Shown one piece after another: positions 24,431 through 37,629 of a stretch of 64,000 bases of DNA. Source of the stretch: Coccinella septempunctata (taxonomy: Eukaryota > Arthropoda > Insecta > Coleoptera > Coccinellidae); the NCBI RefSeq assembly GCF_907165205.1, contig NC_058193.1, positions 37,837,021 to 37,901,020 of the forward strand, written 5' to 3'. A program made the translations under genes and the position numbers. A model generated the notes under the pieces. That model was not told where the DNA came from. It did no database searches and worked only from the letters and a program-made list of their open reading frames with translations. Numbering within the stretch: the first letter of the stretch is position 1; each line of letters opens with the position of its first letter.

Positions 24431-27400
24431 CTGAAAAACGTTGGAATGAGACTCTTCATGAAGGCAGAATCGTGGTGTTAAAATAGGAGTTTACAAACTT
24501 GATAACGATAACTGGTATGCCAGCAATCGCTTCACAACAAATATTTCCTCTGACCATACCTTTACTACTTTTAATCCTGTTCTGTGTGCCAGCATCGAAG
24601 CTTCTCCCTTGAATCCACTGATTTGGATGCACCAACAATTGCTGGTACCCGTTGTCGATTCTATAGGGTGAAGTTCCCCTGTAATCGCTCACTAAGGTCC
24701 TGAATATCTGAATAGGGGAATAATAGGTCACCCCAAAATACTGCGGTTTCTGGAAGTTATTGCTCAAGGTTTGCAGGTTATTGCTGTATAATAGTTGGTT
24801 GTTCGGGATGTAATAGGGATTGTTTCTATTGGGAAATGCTCTCAAGACATTTCCGTCCAAGCCGTATTTTATTGGGAACCTTTGATTCAAGTCTGGTCTG
24901 TCGGAAGGCTGGTCTTCCAAGATTTCTGCCTCGGAAGGATTTGGTGTTGGCCTTTTTTCCACTGCATCTCTGAGTGGAAGTCTTTTCAGCGTTTTGGTTC
25001 TAGAAATGGGGACATATTTGATATTTTATATACTAAATATACTCGACAATTGATATGGATCACGTATAAACTTCTCTCTGTTCTTTCAGGAAAGACTGGA
25101 ATGTTTTAATTTGTTTTTAGCATATTCAATTTTTACTTTATCAGTAATTTTCAAATGGACCTATGTAAAATATATAATTTCCCCTGATGAGGCATAATTA
25201 TGTGGAAGGTACCATATTATTTTCGTTGGGGAAAAACAACGAAGCTTCAAAATGCAAATTTTTTAGTCATCTCGAATACTGGAATGATTCAGAATCGAAT
25301 AGGTCATTGTTGTAGCATCAAATCGAATTAGTGCAGGTAAAACAACCGACTATTCGAATATTCGTGGTTGGATCTCCCCAAAACAAAGATGACTTACAAG
25401 TCTGGAATGTTTTCAACCGCTGTCCTCAATGGGAGCGATCTGCTCCCAAATTCCTCGCTCACATACGCTGACTTCTTCTCTAAAATAGGAACTTTTTCTA
25501 CCGCAGTCCTTTGAAAAACTGGTGCTCCTGGGGGAGGTTCATGCTCGTTTCCATGGATACTTTGACAGCTGACAAGAAGGACGAGCACCTGTGGGGATAA
25601 ATCAAATGATTTACCTAGTTCCTTAATAAATATCGAGCATACTCAAATCAGGGTAGGTGTAAGGAAAGGAACTATAGTTCCAGAGTAAATGGAAAGGGGT
25701 ATTCAATCGTAATCTACTACCTTTTATTTGCAAGGTCTGTAGACCTTGTCTTGGATTTAAATATCAAGAGAGATTTGGTGAGGAAATTTTCTCCACGTGT
25801 TTGAACCGATCAGAGGCTTAAATTTCATTATGACTATTTCTTTGGGAATTCACATAACCATCCCAGAACTCTTAACTTGCAAACGGTGTACAGAAAAGAA
25901 CATACAGCTTCCATGAAAAGACCTCATTGTCAAAGCTTTTCCATTTACTAAATTTAAAAACTTCAATTACAGTTAACAGCAAGAGCTGTTATTCTGTGGT
26001 TTAAGTTCTCCTTAAACCATAAATAATTTGGATAGACAGTAAAATAAAAGGAGCGGCCAGGAATTCCTGTTTTTTTTTCAGGGAGACAAATGGTGTTATT
26101 GATATCTCTATTAGCTAATTTATGTTTTTCATTCACGATTTTATGTTATCGAATAGTCATAATTCAATCTTTATATCTTCCTACCGAGTGTAACCAGACA
26201 AATGACAACGGGGGGTCATTCTGAGAGTGATAGATCGCACACATATTCCAGTCTTGTTTGAATAATTGAAATATGTCCCGTCTAAAGTTTTGATATACCC
26301 AAGAATCTTATGAAAAAAGACCTATTTTCAATGGCGCTTTCATAGAGAGTTAAATCACTAAATATATGATTATTTTGACGACGTTGATTGTCTCTTAACT
26401 AGCGCTATTGTATGTCAATTAATTTTGTCTAGAATTGAACGTTTTATTTCTTCGAAACGTGGACGTAAATTTTCTCTACTCATTTTTCCAGTGTTTGATT
26501 ACAAAGATTTAGTCATCATTGAGAATAACAACCCGAAAGCTAACCTCTCAAAAGAGTTCTCTTGCGTTCAATGGCATATCATTAGCGTAAAATTTCTGCA
26601 GATTTAATTTCAACATTCAAACATCATCATCAGTCTGCCATCCGATATCACGAATTCTAATCTGCCAAATCAGTATTTCGTATTTGAACAGAGTTGATCG
26701 TACGATGAAGAGTCCTAGGCCCACATGAAAGAAGTGTTGATCAGTGGTTCTTTGAGAAGAACAGTTAACGTTGACATATTGACGTAGGAAAATTGACTTA
26801 ATCCCGTTGTCAGATTTCGCCAGTCACTCAACAGTATTATGTTTCGAAAAGAGCTCTATACGCCCACGTTAGAATTTATTCAAAATTGTCGGATCAGAGT
26901 TTATTGCACTTTTATAAGGATAAGAAAAGTTCAAGAACCCCTGAAATTGTATCTTTTTTGCACTTTTTCAGATAGGTCTAGGCTGTCGAGGAAACTATTG
27001 GTAATAATTCGAAATCATCACATTTCAGAATGTGATTTTTTTCTAAAAGATGAAGAGAGCTATATACGGTCCTCTGTGTATCTGTTGGTATATTCTATGT
27101 TGAATATTTCAACATTAATTTATTTGTAACCGTGATCATAGATTTTGTTACAGCATCCAATAGCTCTTCTATGAGGTGTTTCAGTATTTTCATTTATTCT
27201 GGAAGATTGTATGTTGCAAAAATGTCTCCGTTTATACCGCAAGAGTTTAGCAACAACCTTTTAAAAGTGCTGTGGCTTAACCAAACCCGAGTATTTGTCA
27301 AGTAATGGAATCTCGAAATTTATCACCACAATCAATTTCAGGAGGCAAATCAGTCAGCATTTCAAATTGTACAAATGAATTTATTCTTTATTTCACACAT

Positions 27401-29522
27401 TTAGTTCGCCATTGCTAATGTAAAGTTCGATAAACATAAAGATAACCATTCAAAGTGAAACCATTTGAATTAATTTTATTACGTTTCATACGACGTTCTT
27501 GACACCAAACCTCTGCCGTAGATATATTCGAATATTGTTCTCCTATCGTGTCCTGTCACATTTTTCTTTGATAAAACCTATCCTATTATGCGTGGATCCG
27601 AATGTTGACATTCGCCTTTGTTCTTGGATATAATGACCTTTCTAATGTTCTTCGCGGAATTGAATTCATAATCAACGGTTATCGATCTGGTAATATATCT
27701 CTCCTCCACCCAACATAATTGAATAATTATCGACAAGTGCAAAATCTCATCGGAAATTTGTCATATATCCCCCTTATTGAGATTTATTAGGTAATTTCCC
27801 CAGATAATGATCCTGAGTTGAAGCGGCGTTCATCTGTAGAATTTGCATTTTTAATAAGACGCGTTTAATGGGAAACAGTTAGTTACTCTCATGATATATG
27901 GGTGTCAGTGTTCGGAATACAATTATCATGTATTACTATTTTGATCGATGTTAAGACAGTTAAATTATACATTCTGACCTCTTCCGAGCAACTCATGAAG
28001 ATTCGCGGTTTCGATCATTCGATAGCTATCGCTGATGGGGAATATAGGAGAAAATTAAATGCCAAACGTAAGTTATTTCGGCCATATTTTTGATTGAAGA
28101 TTCATGGGAATCGGAATTTACGATAGGAAAAATATGATTCGTTTGGTCTGGAGAGGTTTCTGACGCCCTGTTTGGAGATGTGATCTGACAGCATGGACAT
28201 TCTTCGAATTCCTACTTTGTGTAGGAAGTGGATCGAATTTGAGATAATTCTCTCGAATCAAAGATGCAAATATCGATTCCCACATTTCGAGATGTCATTG
28301 TTTCGATGAGAAAATTTGGTTTGTTATTCGGAATATCGTTTAATGGGGACATTTTGAGAATATTCAGAGCTCCAAACAGGGTACCTACTATTGGCTAGAA
28401 ACCTACGCCTTATCTGAATGTTTTGGAATCGGGCATATAACAAAACCGGCAAGTTTCGAATTTGTTTCTTATTCTTTTCACCTATTCATGTAACGAATTG
28501 ATGATAGCATTTCTAATAGAATTTTGAACAATAGATCGTTCGAGAATTACAACAGTTCGGATTAAATGGAAATAATAAAATAATGCTTGACAGGGTGAGT
28601 CTTTGACTCGTAAAAATATTTCGACAGTATATTCTTGAGGTCAAGAGAAACACTTTTTTCCTTCACCATTTTTTCCGAATCGGCTCGGTTTAAAAGATAC
28701 AGGCTGCTGAAAAATCATAAAAAATGTTATTTTTGGTTCTATCTCACAAACGGTTTTATCGAATGAAATTAATTTCGGAATATAGTTTTTTATTCATTCG
28801 ATGAATCTTTTTCGAACACAAGATATCACCCACGTCTTCCAGTTTTCTCATTATGACCATTACGTACCATGAAAATTCCAAAAATTCAAAGAACCAAACT
28901 CTTGAAAGTAAGTTGGACGCTATCTAATAAATATTTGAACGTGTAAAATAAAAGTATTCCTCATATTTTCTCGTATAATGCGCCGTTTTCGAGTAATTTG
29001 ATGTTCCATTAAGAAAACTTGAAATGGCTATATCTTTTTTTCAGTGCCGAATCTAAAGAAATGGTATAGGAATAAAGTGTTTCTTTTGACCTCAAGAATC
29101 TACTGTTGAAATATTTGTACGAGTCAAAGACTCACCCTGTATAATCTATGGGCCAAGCTTTTCTTATCATGAGGCGAAAAATTTGTACAATTCGCTGGAA
29201 AGACAAAAGTGCATTGAGTTTTATTTGAAGCGTGAACATCACTATCAAGTTGAAGCGATTTCAAGTGATTTTCAGGAAAATCACAATCATTTGTCGAGAA
29301 TAGAAAATATTTTTTCTTGAACCATTTAAAATTCAAAAAAATACACTTTCTCCTGCGAAATGAGGAAAAATTATGGCTTCAATTGACACACTCGTCCTAA
29401 TATTGCGACTAACTGTCGCTTATAGCGGTAACTTCCATAATTTCAAACTTGAACCACTTAAAATCACAACTACTCACCAGCACACAACGCCCCATTATTG
29501 CAGAACACTCGGCCGGTTTCAT
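14470..29522 (-). CDS. Cht10: group II chitinase Cht10, five GH18 and five CBM14 domains
   Basis: Thirty coding exons keep phase and encode about 2863 residues. In transcript order: 29478-29522, 25398-25588, 24560-24999, 24230-24430, 23462-23955, 23089-23394, 22894-23017, 22540-22841, 22313-22481, 21992-22254, 21710-21937, 21330-21641, 20610-21273, 20059-20556, 19843-19979, 19379-19787, 19115-19326, 18767-19045, 18317-18702, 17842-18257, 17579-17790, 17222-17500, 16976-17161, 16183-16919, 15773-15906, 15505-15716, 15123-15401, 14874-15059, 14688-14813, 14470-14634. The first exon (MKPAECSAIMGRCVL) joins LVLLVSCQSIHG to give a signal peptide, so the enzyme is secreted. Group II chitinases are high-mass enzymes that degrade cuticle chitin at moulting. 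The domain order matches Tribolium CHT10 as remembered. The first exon is the least certain. Confidence 0.93.
25589..29477 (-). other. Cht10: Cht10 intron 1
   Basis: A 3.9-kb intron bounded by GTGAGT (complement of 29472-29477) and CCCCACAG (complement of 25589-25596). It splits the signal peptide. Apart from the MITE at 28591-29139 it holds no recognised gene. Large first introns of this kind often carry hormone-response elements, but no specific site is claimed. Confidence 0.6.
28591..29139. mobile_element. MITE with long terminal inverted repeats, copy 1
   Basis: The element begins CAGGGTGAGTCTTTGACTCG and ends with its complement (…ACTCACCCTG). The inverted ends match for roughly 70 bases, including the AGTATATTCTTGAGGTCAA region. 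It is 549 bases, non-coding, and TA follows the right end, as expected for Tc1/mariner-type insertion. The left flank reads GA, so the target duplication is imperfect here. A second copy lies at 40447-41125. Confidence 0.85.
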
Positions 29523-32500
29523 CTGGTGAAAACCATTGGAAAACTATGAAAATCTCGGTAAAACGTCGCACCAACCGCCTGCAACAGAAAAGAACTTTTG
29601 AGTGCAATGTTAGGTAACTGAATTCCCAGCTGAATTTTCCATCATACGTGAGTTCTAGTGACCAATATCGTCTTCGCTATCCAATTAACATTCTTGTCGG
29701 GTCTATCGTTCACTTTGACACCCAGAAATTGTAATGTGAGGTCTTGATCGATAAACAAAAGGATAAGGCGATTCGGCCTTTATTTGTTCGCGCTTTGAAT
29801 CATCAACAGACAGATATTTGATGTGGAAAACCTTAGAAGGCTCGGCAAGGTTGGAAAACCAGGGATGTGCCGACTTGAAAGATAAGTGTCATATTCATAT
29901 CGCTGAAAATGATGTAATGGCAGAGCAGGAAAATATAGATGGTGATATCATGATACGAAGCTTCATATACAGGCTGGTTGGCGATGTGTGAATGCCCTTT
30001 TCTGACTCCTTAGAACAACATCACTTCCAGAAAAAATTAAGCTTTGCATTCCTCAGAATTGAATCGTCGATTTCAGTCCTCAAACATAAAATCTGCCAGC
30101 AATCCATTTACCCTTCTCGTTTCATTGGATAAAAAGGAAAAAGACTCCAATATTTGTTTACTCCATCGAAGTAATCTTCTCGATAAAAATGTAGGGTCGT
30201 TAGCAGATATAAACGTTTCGACCAATCCAACAGGGTATCCAATTTATTATCATCCATCCTTCGAACGCAACGTATCTGGGATGTACTCCTTTGTTTGGTA
30301 CACAATTTCGTATAAGGGCAAATTATGTTTGTCGGAGGTAGACATCACATTCGTTTATTTTATTATAATGAAGTCCGATACCGGTTATGCTGGAGATACG
30401 ACGGTATAATGAATATTAAGAGCACACCTTCGAAAAAAATAAGGTGGCATTCGGATGGGAATGCCAAGACAGGCTTTCTGCTAATAACTTTGATAGGCCT
30501 CCTATTAGACGTTGAAAATATTCGTTTTCAACTGGTGCTCCTGGTCAACAACAATTTGTCCCCATAATTTTTTCTGAGTTGGCCAAATCCGTCTCTGTAT
30601 TTCGGCCTTGTTTGGAATTTGACTCAGAAACGCTCATGTTCGAAAACGAGTCCCGATTAAGAAAAGGTCCGTCGACTGAAAGCATCCTCATTATTTACAT
30701 AAAATCGAAAGTCCCAAACATTTGCAGTAAGAACAAATCGAAAAACAAGATAAACGTCTTAATCCACTACATAAATAAGGAGATAAAGACGAATTTGGAA
30801 TAAATTGGAGATTTCTCATCGAAGTATTGCACCTTTGGTGTTATTCTACCAGGTAGGACATCATTTATGCACAATTCTCAAGCTCATTGTTTCATTCTAT
30901 AAGGCTTATGTTTGCTGGAACTAAATAATTTAGTTTATTTTTTCGAAAAATTTGAAAAAGTCCGCATTAAGTCTCTCTTTGATCCTGGAGATATTCTACA
31001 GACAAATTTATAGGAATTGCTAAGAAACTGACTGCTTTCTTCGAAAAATTCAATTTAAATTGATTCGCTCCCTGAACAATTTGAAAAGAAGATATCATCT
31101 TCAGTTTCAGATCATCGTAAAGGGAGTTCTCATTCTTCGTCTAAATCCATAAGAAAATTGAAAATTTGCAAAGGTCTTAATAATATCAAATTTTGAAAGT
31201 AGCCAGAGATCCTTGATATCCCAAAACTGCAATTATTGTAAACAAACCATAAATTATTAACGTTAAATGAAGAGTTATAAACTTATCTCGGTCGTTTCAT
31301 TTTATGGTAGCACATAAATGAGCTGCTAAACGAGCTTGAGGAAGTAATTATTTTGCTTCATCGAGTACATGATTCCTCTCACCTCATCTATCCGAAGCTT
31401 TCAATTTCATTCAAGTTCGATATTTCACTAAACGAAAGGAAATTCGAAAAGTCGGTTTTTTTGAATGTGAAAAAACTAATTTTCTATGTCTATAACTCCG
31501 AAACCATCGGACAGATTTTGTCAATTAAAAAATTCAACCTCAAGTACCTTTATAGCTGTTTTTTTCTTCCCTAGGTTAAAGCCTTAAATCCGAAGAATTT
31601 CTAAGAATCTATGGCTGAAATATTAGGTACTTCAATTGATGATTTTTCGAAATTCGTGCCATAACCTGAGAGAATTTTTGTCGGACACAATTTTGTTGCA
31701 AATTTCATCGTACTCAAGTGAATTGTGAAAATTTTCAAAACGACCATAATGAAAATATTTGTGGGTACATTTTTTATCTTTGTTTTCAAAATCTTTCTCG
31801 AAAAAATGGTGAGAATATATAATTTGGCAAGGAAACTCTGTCATGAATTGGGTTTTTCGAATCTTTCCAACTTTTTCAACCATTAAAAAAATAAACTCAC
31901 TTTTCATTATTTGATCACAGAAAACAATACGTCGCCTCCTCCTAAACTCCAAATCACAAAACAAAACTAATCCGACCGGCCCAAACGTGAGCGAAAAAAA
32001 GCTGGGCCCAGGGGGGACACTAAAGATGTAATGGATTTTGATTCCCTGGTCCTCCTTCTTATAAGCTTGGAGTGGGGGAGGCGAGAAAAAGAAGCTCAAT
32101 CATCCCGGCAAAAGAGGAAAACAAGAAACGTCGACGACCACAGGCTACGGGAGCTTGATTTGGGGGTCCTCCCCATCGCAAAATGATCGTCGATGTTCTG
32201 ACATCAATGCATCCCTTATTTACATCTGTGTGCATCTTTCAGCGGAATGGCAATGAATCACCTTGAACCTGAATATCTCGAGCTACCGGACTGGTTGTGT
32301 TCAATAATCTATTGCCTTCGATCTTGAACTGTATCAAGGAATTTTTCAGAGACACAATTGTGTAATTCTACAATTGGAACCATGGTTGATGGTGTACTGA
32401 TTGCGTAATTTTGGTTGGTTCTCGTACATTTACAATTTGGCACGAAATACCTTGAAATCTCCCCTGAAATTTCCACAATTTTCTTCTTTAGACACGATTT

Positions 32501-33131
32501 CAAAATTTGGAAAAATCGTCCATTTACTATTTCTTCTCGAACAACTGAAAGAAACTCGATGAAACTAGCTGCAAAATCCGGTGGTAGCTTAGCTGAGCTT
32601 TTCGCTCAGACCGACTCGTTTTAAGTTTTGAAATTCGAAGTATATATGGCTAATCTCATTTTTTATAAACCCTCTTTCACCGCCTGAGTGTAGTTCGTGT
32701 AGTTTTCGAGTAATTGAATTATTCTTCATCGGGTTTTCTTCTTGAGAACGAGGGGTTGTTATCATTCAGCCAAAATGTCATTAATTTTCGAATTTTGAAC
32801 TTCAAAGGGCTAGGGACAGTTTGGGACGTTAATAGGTTAAATCTGCTCAATAGATTTCGGGTTATAGCATCTGAATTTCTTAAATACTTCAACAAATATC
32901 CATCCAATCATATTGAAACTCAGTAACTTGTTGTTAAGTACGGATACCCAGAAATTTCGTGAGTATTGTATACAAAATAAAGAAGTATTTGAAAGAATTC
33001 AACAACATTCAGACGTATACTCCATTCACGTTTATTTTAGCAGTCGGTTGGCCACGGAAATTTGACACATTTCACTCTTTATAGTACGAAAATGTGGGGT
33101 TATGACGCTTGTCACATTCAAGGTACAATCA
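29523..33131. other. gene-poor region upstream of Cht10
   Basis: This should contain the Cht10 promoter; a CAG acceptor just upstream of the first coding exon hints at a 5' UTR exon. Several open frames of 60-155 codons occur (such as 30044-30409 on + and 31632-32099 on -), but none has a recognisable domain, a codon signature or splice partners. No gene is called. Confidence 0.5.
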
Positions 33132-33139
33132 ACCTCATG
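33132..33139. repeat. left 8-bp target-site duplication of hAT element
   Basis: ACCTCATG immediately precedes the element and is repeated exactly after its right end at 35108-35115. Confidence 0.85.
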
Positions 33140-35107
33140 CAGAGGCGTAGGAAGGGGGGTGCGGAGGGGGCGGACCGCCCCGGGTGCCAGCCCTGTGGGG
33201 GTGACAAAAATGTATCTTGAGAGGCTTATATTTGATTAGAGCGTATTCTCCTAGCAAAGAATAAAGAAGTACATCTAAGTCGGATCGATTTTAAATATAG
33301 TTTGCGTACGATCGCTAAAATTGTGGGTGAAGTACAATTATCTATTAGGTATAATATAATAATAATAATATAATTATCTATATCGTATAATGGCAAAGAG
33401 GAAGGTTAATCTTTGAAAATGGCTACTAAGCGAGGAGCGGAACAGTGAGCAAAGAGTACGATGGCGTCGAGAAGGAAACTTGTAGTAAGGGCTGAATAGA
33501 GTAGGAGCAGCGAGTGTCCGGGTGGAGTGATTTATGACCCATTATGTTTCCACTGCGCCTGCCTCTTCCAGTAGTTTAATTTCGTCATTCATCCTCAGTG
33601 CGTCTGCGTCAGTTCCTAAATTCGACTGCAATAATACGCAAGCGCCGTTTACTCGTTTATTGCTTGTGCTTCTTTGTGGTAATCTAGACTAGCTTTGTTA
33701 TTGGTGCCGTGGTGTACGTATAATCGTACAGAAATAAAATATTGAATCAGTGGTCCAGATTATTCTATCTCTTCGATTTGGCAGCTATTTAGGAATTTGG
33801 GTGAGTTTTGTTTTCCCATGCGTTTTGATAGTTCGAAATGTGATAGGATGAGGAGCAGAGGTAGGTGATCTACATATGCACACTTTCGCAATTTAGTGAA
33901 GGTCGATCTGTTGAGAAGTAGCAGGAGGACTGACAAGGTAGAGTGCTCAGTATGAAGCTGTTAAGACTGTATTCCAAAGTTCCAAGAAGATTGCCGATAT
34001 AGCATTGAGGAACTTTGTGACCCTTCAGAAACTATCCACACTTGAAGAGCAGCTCAAACTTTATTAACTGCAGAATGTGATTTTTCATTCTTGTGCTATT
34101 TGATTCTATGGAATAGTGCACTAGTGCACTTATTCCTACAGTGTCGAAAAGTGCCTCATCAGAATGAGAAGTTTAATGGCCTTTTTGATTGAAAACAGGG
34201 AAATTCTTGTGGAAAAGGCAATGGAATTTGCGACAGGTATTTGTGACGAGATGAAAATTCCTACCGCCAAAAGAAGAACCTTAAGAAGAAGGAAATCTAT
34301 GCCGGAGAAAAAGATATCAGACGATCCATGTTAGGGTGCATTGAAACGTTTCAACAAAAAATAAACACTCGTTGCCAAGGCATGGAAGTGATATCACTCA
34401 GGTGTGCTATCTTGCAGACCAAGAACTTGCTGAAGAGTTCAGAAACTGAATTGCTAGAATTAGTTGGCAGTTTAGTTTGGAGTTATGAAGAAATGTCTTC
34501 AGAAGACATTTTGAAAGAAATCCCACGTCTGAGGAGGTTTTTAAAAGTTCGGCTAGCGTTCCTGAAGAAGAAGCTCTGAAGTGGAGTTCTTTGAGACTAT
34601 TGCAGTTTAATGTCGAGTATGAGCTTCCAGATTCTGTTCCAAATTTAACGTTAGCACTTTGAGTTTACCTTACATTATGTGTTTCTGAGTTTTTCCGAAA
34701 CTACGCTTATCCAAAGTTATCTCAGATCTACTATGAGCCAAGCTCGACTATCTTGCTTGTCTATTTTATCCAATGAGCATGGTGTAGCCAGAGGGATCGA
34801 CTTTGATGAGACTATTTCTCAGTTTGCAGAGAGCAAAGTCAGAAAAAAGAAGTTCTGAAAGAAAAGATGCTGATAAGACAACTGATGAGTTGTTGAATTT
34901 GTGCAAAAAACTGATTTTTTTCATTGAAATATAATATTTTACGTGTTGCCCTTCACACCTCTATGCCCACTTGTCACTATGTCACACTTCAAATAAAAAC
35001 TTGTAATTTTGTTAACAAACAAAAAAGGCTCAACAATGTTATGTAATGTTGAGGGGCGACATGTTGAAATTCCGCCCCGGGTGTCACAAGAGCTTGCTAC
35101 GCCTCTG
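33140..35107. mobile_element. hAT-superfamily transposon, decayed
   Basis: The ends are inverted (CAGAGGCGTAG… and …CTACGCCTCTG) and the flanks carry an exact 8-bp target duplication, the hAT hallmark. The GC-rich left end with a run of GGGGGCGG resembles the ZMYM1-like hAT elements common in animals. At about 34140-34580 the + strand keeps a decayed piece of the transposase (ENREILVEKAMEFA…CDEMKIP, then a stop, then CIETFQQKINTRCQ), homologous to the middle of ZMYM1-like proteins. At 1968 bases, without a zinc finger or full catalytic core, it is internally deleted and cannot move by itself. Confidence 0.85.
34140..34579 (+). pseudogene. hAT (ZMYM1-like) transposase remnant
   Basis: Two in-frame pieces separated by a stop near 34327 translate to a segment resembling the region before the hAT dimerisation domain of ZMYM1-like transposases. 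It lacks both termini and cannot make a working protein. Confidence 0.6.
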
Positions 35108-35115
35108 ACCTCATG
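35108..35115. repeat. right 8-bp target-site duplication of hAT element
   Basis: ACCTCATG, identical to the left copy. Confidence 0.85.
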
Positions 35116-37629
35116 GTACAGAAGGCTCACCTGATGCATCACCAAAAAATTTCAGCAGAACGTTTGCCATTGTGCCTACTTGTAAATCTTTTCACAGTTA
35201 TCACGAATTTATATATCATTGTTGGTTGTCGTCTGATAGGAGCAACAAAATTGGAAGATCATAAACTTGAGGAATAAACAGAAACTACTACCTAGATTGG
35301 TAGCTGATCGATATCAGCCATTATTGTTTTATCCAATTTGTATTCAACGCCTCACCTAAAACATCCTTTTCTTCCTTAACAATTGGGATGTTATGAATGA
35401 AGAGAACATAATCGTATGAACATGAAGTTCATTCGGTTGATTTGACCAGATATTGCGTTAAACGCTCAGCTTAAGGTCTATTCTTCGGAAGCAATTTTTC
35501 TTATGTTACAATAGACTAGAATCCGGGACAGAATATAATTCATCACGTCAATTGTCAGCGAAATACCGGCATAAAGTGAAGAATGAAGTACTGCTCTCCT
35601 TGACATTAAAACTTATCGGATTATGTGTGTAAAGTTCATTGGTATGATGAAGATTTCTTCTGAATTGTATCAAGAACTGAATCGACCAACAAGTAGTTGG
35701 CCACTAACAAGGGTTCGTTATACAAGTATCAACTAGTACATGAGTGTAGGAAGAAAATTAACTGTTGGAAAATTGTACTGAAAAATGCAGAAACATTCGC
35801 CTTGATGAAACAGGTCCTGTGTGGAAAAATAAAACAGCATCAATAGGTCTGAAGACGTTCAGAAGAAACATTTCCAAGCTTCCATCCGATCTGTAATTTA
35901 TTATCACTCTTTATGGTCAAACCAGACGCTTGCAAGTCACGAGGAATAATTTAAACAACCTCAAGATATTTTCTGCAACTTGTGTCTTTGACGCTACAAG
36001 TAAGATTCCTCTCTAACTGAACTCATCAATCCTTGATTCCAGCCATTAATAAAACATAAAGTTGCCATTAAAAATCGTCACTTACCGACTAATCGCTTAT
36101 CATTTTGTGGGATTTTTTAATGCCCCACCTGATTAACCCATCGTTTTGAAAGAATAACGGGTGAATTTTTTTGTAATCAACCCACATTAGAGGAAAAAAT
36201 TCATCAATGACTCAGGACTTGGTGATTTCGAAATATAATCCGAAATCGTTGGTTTCTTACTAAACAGGTCAGAGATTGGTTTCCTTTATTCAATCAAAAA
36301 TATTCTGAAAATTTTAACTATATATAATTAAATATTTCATCTCGTTATGTGATAGGGTACAGGGCCAGATACAAAGATCTTATTGTTGTGTCAATATGAA
36401 TTACTGATTATTGATTTTTCCCAGACTTTCACCAAAAACTGTTGTAATAAATTCATTAATACTGGGTGTTCTGTTTTCTACGTCAGTATGTTTCCAGGAA
36501 ACGCTGACTATTTTGACTTATCTCTTGAACCTAAACCTCAACAAATGGTAATAACCATTCATCATTGTCCAAGATTTCCATTCCAGTTAGATGAAATTTT
36601 ATTCATGGACTCATCGAATGAAGTTATATCTTATATTGAAATATTCTTCTGTACAACTCCTTCGTCGGTAGTTCAAAAGCACCGATACAATCGAATAACA
36701 CTTGTAAGAACACGGGTCACAGAATTGTACCTCATTTTTCAAAGATGTTTGACACACTGTTAATATTTCCGATAATCTGAATAGCTCTGATAGCCTGAGG
36801 AAATACTTGGACTCGAATAAATCACCATGTTAATAGTTTACGGATATTTCATGCTAATGTCAAGTTCGAAAATACGAATGTGTAGTTTGAAAAAAAATGT
36901 TACGAAATAGTATAATAGGTCGTATTTTTTTGTACAGAATCGTGACTCGTAAATGTGATCTAGAATAGGCTCAAAATCATAATTACCTAATGCACTCACT
37001 GATCCACAGATAAAGTCAGATATTTCACTGAAAGACAGCGATATTATCAGGTCCACCCACGCTGAAAACAGACTTCAAGAATGTCCGAAATTGGATCTAT
37101 TGAAAGAAGTGTACAATCCTGTCTTACTCCCTTTTGAAGCCTCAAATTTGATTTTCTAATAATTAATTATGATTCACATAAATAAAGTCATGCATATCGT
37201 CGAGTCAAACTTTTGGTATGGCCGAATAAAATCTAGAAACTCTCTGAATTGTTTGCCTGCACAATTTGAGATTCGTTTTTGGCGTCCCAACCCGTTGCGC
37301 CTTTATTATGGTCCATAATTTTCTGTATTAAAATCTGATGAATACGACACCATCAATTTTCATTCGCTGACAGGAAAAAACAACTTCTAAATGCCTACCT
37401 GTAGCTTACTCCTTTCCAAGTTGCTATTTTGACTAATGGAATCCATCCACCTTGTGTGGATGTTCAGAAGGTCATCAGAAAGTTACAAATAAAAGCAATA
37501 TACATATAGCGTGAATAGTTTTTGGAAAAGGAATTTATTTTAAGTCAATAATTTTACATGATAGGATCAAAATTCTCAGTTAGAGACCATTCTTATTGGA
37601 AGGAGTGATTGTTAAAAAATTTTATTCCA
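35116..37629. other. non-coding stretch between transposon and satellite
   Basis: AT-rich. The longest open frame (36383-36763, +) shows no known motif and no sign of splicing. Nothing is called here. Confidence 0.5.

Noticed and set aside
30044..30409. 121-codon open frame on +
   Set aside because: No domain, no splice partners, and located in a gene-poor AT-rich stretch; chance frame.
31632..32099. 155-codon open frame on -
   Set aside because: Composition is low-complexity and hydrophobic-aromatic without a recognisable fold; no promoter or splice evidence.
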